Positions 33,032 to 34,064 of a stretch of 34,064 nt of DNA are shown here, one piece after another. The notes beneath the pieces were generated by a model. That model did no database searches. It was not told where the DNA came from and saw only the letters and a program-made list of their open reading frames with translations. Within the stretch, counting starts at the first letter, position 1, and each line of letters opens with the position of its first letter. Location of the stretch: positions 1 through 34,064 of the IMG/VR virus record IMGVR_UViG_3300032278_000056. One strand, given 5' to 3'. A program made the position numbers and the translations under genes. The DNA comes from a virus.

Positions 33032-33423
33032 GAGAGCTTCGCTTCTGTGCCAATGCTCTTGAAAGAGGCATTGTCGTTTGCACTCCGTTCGGAGACAACT
33101 GTGCGTACGATGCCATCACAGAATACAATGGCGTCACCAAGCGCGTACAAGTAAAGGCGTCTACGAAACGCGATATGTCTAAACGTAACTCAGATCTTAC
33201 AGACTATTGGGGGTTTACAATAACGAAGGGGCTTTCGGGGAAGGTTGATTACAGCGCAGACGATTTCGATGTGCTTGTAGCGTACATCATCCCGCACAAC
33301 ATCACGTTCATCATCCCATCGGATGATCTATTCGCGAGCGTAAGGCGCAAGCTGTCGTTAAATCTATTGACGGAATCGAAATGGGCGGGGTACAACGAGG
33401 CGTGGGAACATCTGAAGATGTAG
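32998..33423 (+). CDS. PD-(D/E)XK nuclease-fold protein (PDDEXK_5/group-I homing type)
   Basis: ATG 32998 is preferred over an upstream GTG at 32980. The 141-aa product has EKSIGELGELRFCANA with an N-terminal Glu, then PFGDNCAYDAITE with Asp, and RVQVKAS supplying the x-V-K strand, the Glu/Asp/Q-x-K arrangement of the PDDEXK_5 family that includes I-SspI-like endonucleases. The C-terminus is a helical pair. There is no evidence for an intron here. It is the third PD-(D/E)XK-fold nuclease in the window. Confidence 0.7.
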   Translation: MALAEKSIGELGELRFCANALERGIVVCTPFGDNCAYDAITEYNGVTKRVQVKASTKRDMSKRNSDLTDYWGFTITKGLSGKVDYSADDFDVLVAYIIPHNITFIIPSDDLFASVRRKLSLNLLTESKWAGYNEAWEHLKM

Positions 33424-33674
33424 GTTGTGAATGCAACGGCGCTTGTTGCAAGCGCATCAACCTAGAGACTAACGAAGTAGAGGCGTGTCATTACCTGACA
33501 GACGATAACCTATGCTCGATCTATGAAGATCGCCCCATCGCCTGTCGCATTGCCGAGTACAACACATCTGAAATGACAGCAATGCACTGTTACTTGTGCA
33601 CGCTGTCACTAAAGATGCGTGTACCTGTGCCGGTATTGTTAGACCATCTGAAACAATCAGACATCACCAACTAA
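33381..33674 (+). CDS. YkgJ-like cysteine-cluster metal-binding protein
   Basis: This 97-aa protein has CECNGACCKR, then CHYL ... CSIY, RPIACR and CYLC: the CxxxCC plus later Cys pattern of the YkgJ family, thought to bind zinc or iron-sulphur. The start ATG 33381 overlaps the nuclease gene by 43 bases. Two of the Cys lie in YEDRPIACR, typical of the family. Metal type and function cannot be told from sequence. It converges with the gene on the other strand, overlapping by 18 bases. Confidence 0.75.
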   Translation: MGGVQRGVGTSEDVGCECNGACCKRINLETNEVEACHYLTDDNLCSIYEDRPIACRIAEYNTSEMTAMHCYLCTLSLKMRVPVPVLLDHLKQSDITN

Positions 33675-34064
33675 TCGGCCAAACTCTGGCCAATCAATGT
33701 CGTCTGACAGAGAATAATCAGCTTTGGGTGTCGGATGTTCCATACCTTTCGGCAACGGGCCTAACCCTCCGGTACTGGCTGTATGTACTGGCTCCCAATG
33801 GGGGCGTGGCGAACTAATCACATCTTCGACAACATCAATCATGTTATCTAAGACGTGTATGTGGCCCCGGTCATCCGGCTCCTCGCCTGTCCAAGTCATT
33901 TCGCCTTCTAATGTGTAGCCCCACGGCTCCATAAAGTTTTTAACTATGTACTGTAGCCATAGATGCCACTCGTAAAACTTCTCCCCTTCATCCCACTCAA
34001 TCGCTTTCCCATTTGCTGTGGGAATCCAGTGACACCACAGTCCGGGCTGAGTATGTGGAGATCT
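33657..34064 (-). CDS. Conserved phage protein, 5' part beyond the window
   Basis: The frame is open from the stop at 33657 through 34064, so the gene continues past the window end; 135 codons are visible. The segments GLWCHWIPTANGKAIEWDEG, EKFYEWHLWLQYIV, FMEPWGYTLEGEMTW and EEPDDRGHIHVLDNMIDVV match a widespread small phage protein of unknown function whose C-terminal core is W-G-Y-x-L-x-G-E. The last 40 residues are Pro/Gly-rich. It converges on the YkgJ-like gene. An internal ATG (33932) would drop the conserved N-terminal half and is not the true start. Confidence 0.7.
   Translation of the reverse strand, partial: RSPHTQPGLWCHWIPTANGKAIEWDEGEKFYEWHLWLQYIVKNFMEPWGYTLEGEMTWTGEEPDDRGHIHVLDNMIDVVEDVISSPRPHWEPVHTASTGGLGPLPKGMEHPTPKADYSLSDDIDWPEFGRLVGDV

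Overview
The window looks like a piece of a double-stranded DNA tailed phage (or prophage-like contig) with podovirus-type virion genes. Evidence: a scaffold gene followed by an SU10/DUF5309-type major capsid gene, a short head-tail adaptor, a beta-propeller-like tail protein, a repeat-rich tail fibre, then a run of large helical proteins ending in one 3,506-codon ORF, as in phages that eject internal virion proteins. No large terminase, portal or DNA polymerase gene is visible, and both window ends cut genes, so this is only part of a genome. The host cannot be named from the sequence. No rRNA, tRNA, integrase, insertion sequence or CRISPR array was seen.

Layout. (1) 1-24064, all rightward: end of a membrane protein, two small proteins, scaffold, a structured 220-nt intergenic region, major capsid protein and a strong terminator, then adaptor, tail stem, tail fibre, a small helical protein, three internal-virion-like proteins and the giant protein (metallopeptidase HEVGH motif, ADP-ribosyltransferase-like segment). 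(2) 27318-24105, leftward recombination operon: unknown protein, Sak4-like RecA-fold ATPase, DUF669-like ssDNA-binding protein, an internal terminator, Cas4/RecB-like nuclease, two small proteins. (3) 27319-27386, a divergent control region with overlapping -10 elements. (4) 27387-29717, rightward: Cro-like repressor, prim-pol/RecA-like helicase replication protein, zinc-ribbon protein. (5) 30359-29726, a leftward cluster of four microproteins (two membrane proteins, a lipoprotein, a zinc ribbon), three of them shorter than usual ORF cut-offs. (6) 30380-30492, a candidate structured RNA or cis element closed by a perfect 12-bp inverted repeat. (7) 30567-33674, rightward small genes including an HTH/zinc protein, two more PD-(D/E)XK-fold nucleases and a YkgJ-like cysteine-cluster protein. 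(8) 33657-34064, a leftward conserved phage protein running off the right end.

How it fits together (inference): the repressor and divergent promoters would choose between the recombination arm and the replication arm. The replication protein primes and unwinds DNA, and Sak4, DUF669 and the nuclease supply annealing and recombination. The rightward late block builds the capsid and short tail, and the giant protein and its neighbours are probably packaged and ejected into the host. The least explained parts are the giant polyvalent protein, the microprotein cluster with the RNA-like element beside it, and the terminator that directly abuts the nuclease start codon.
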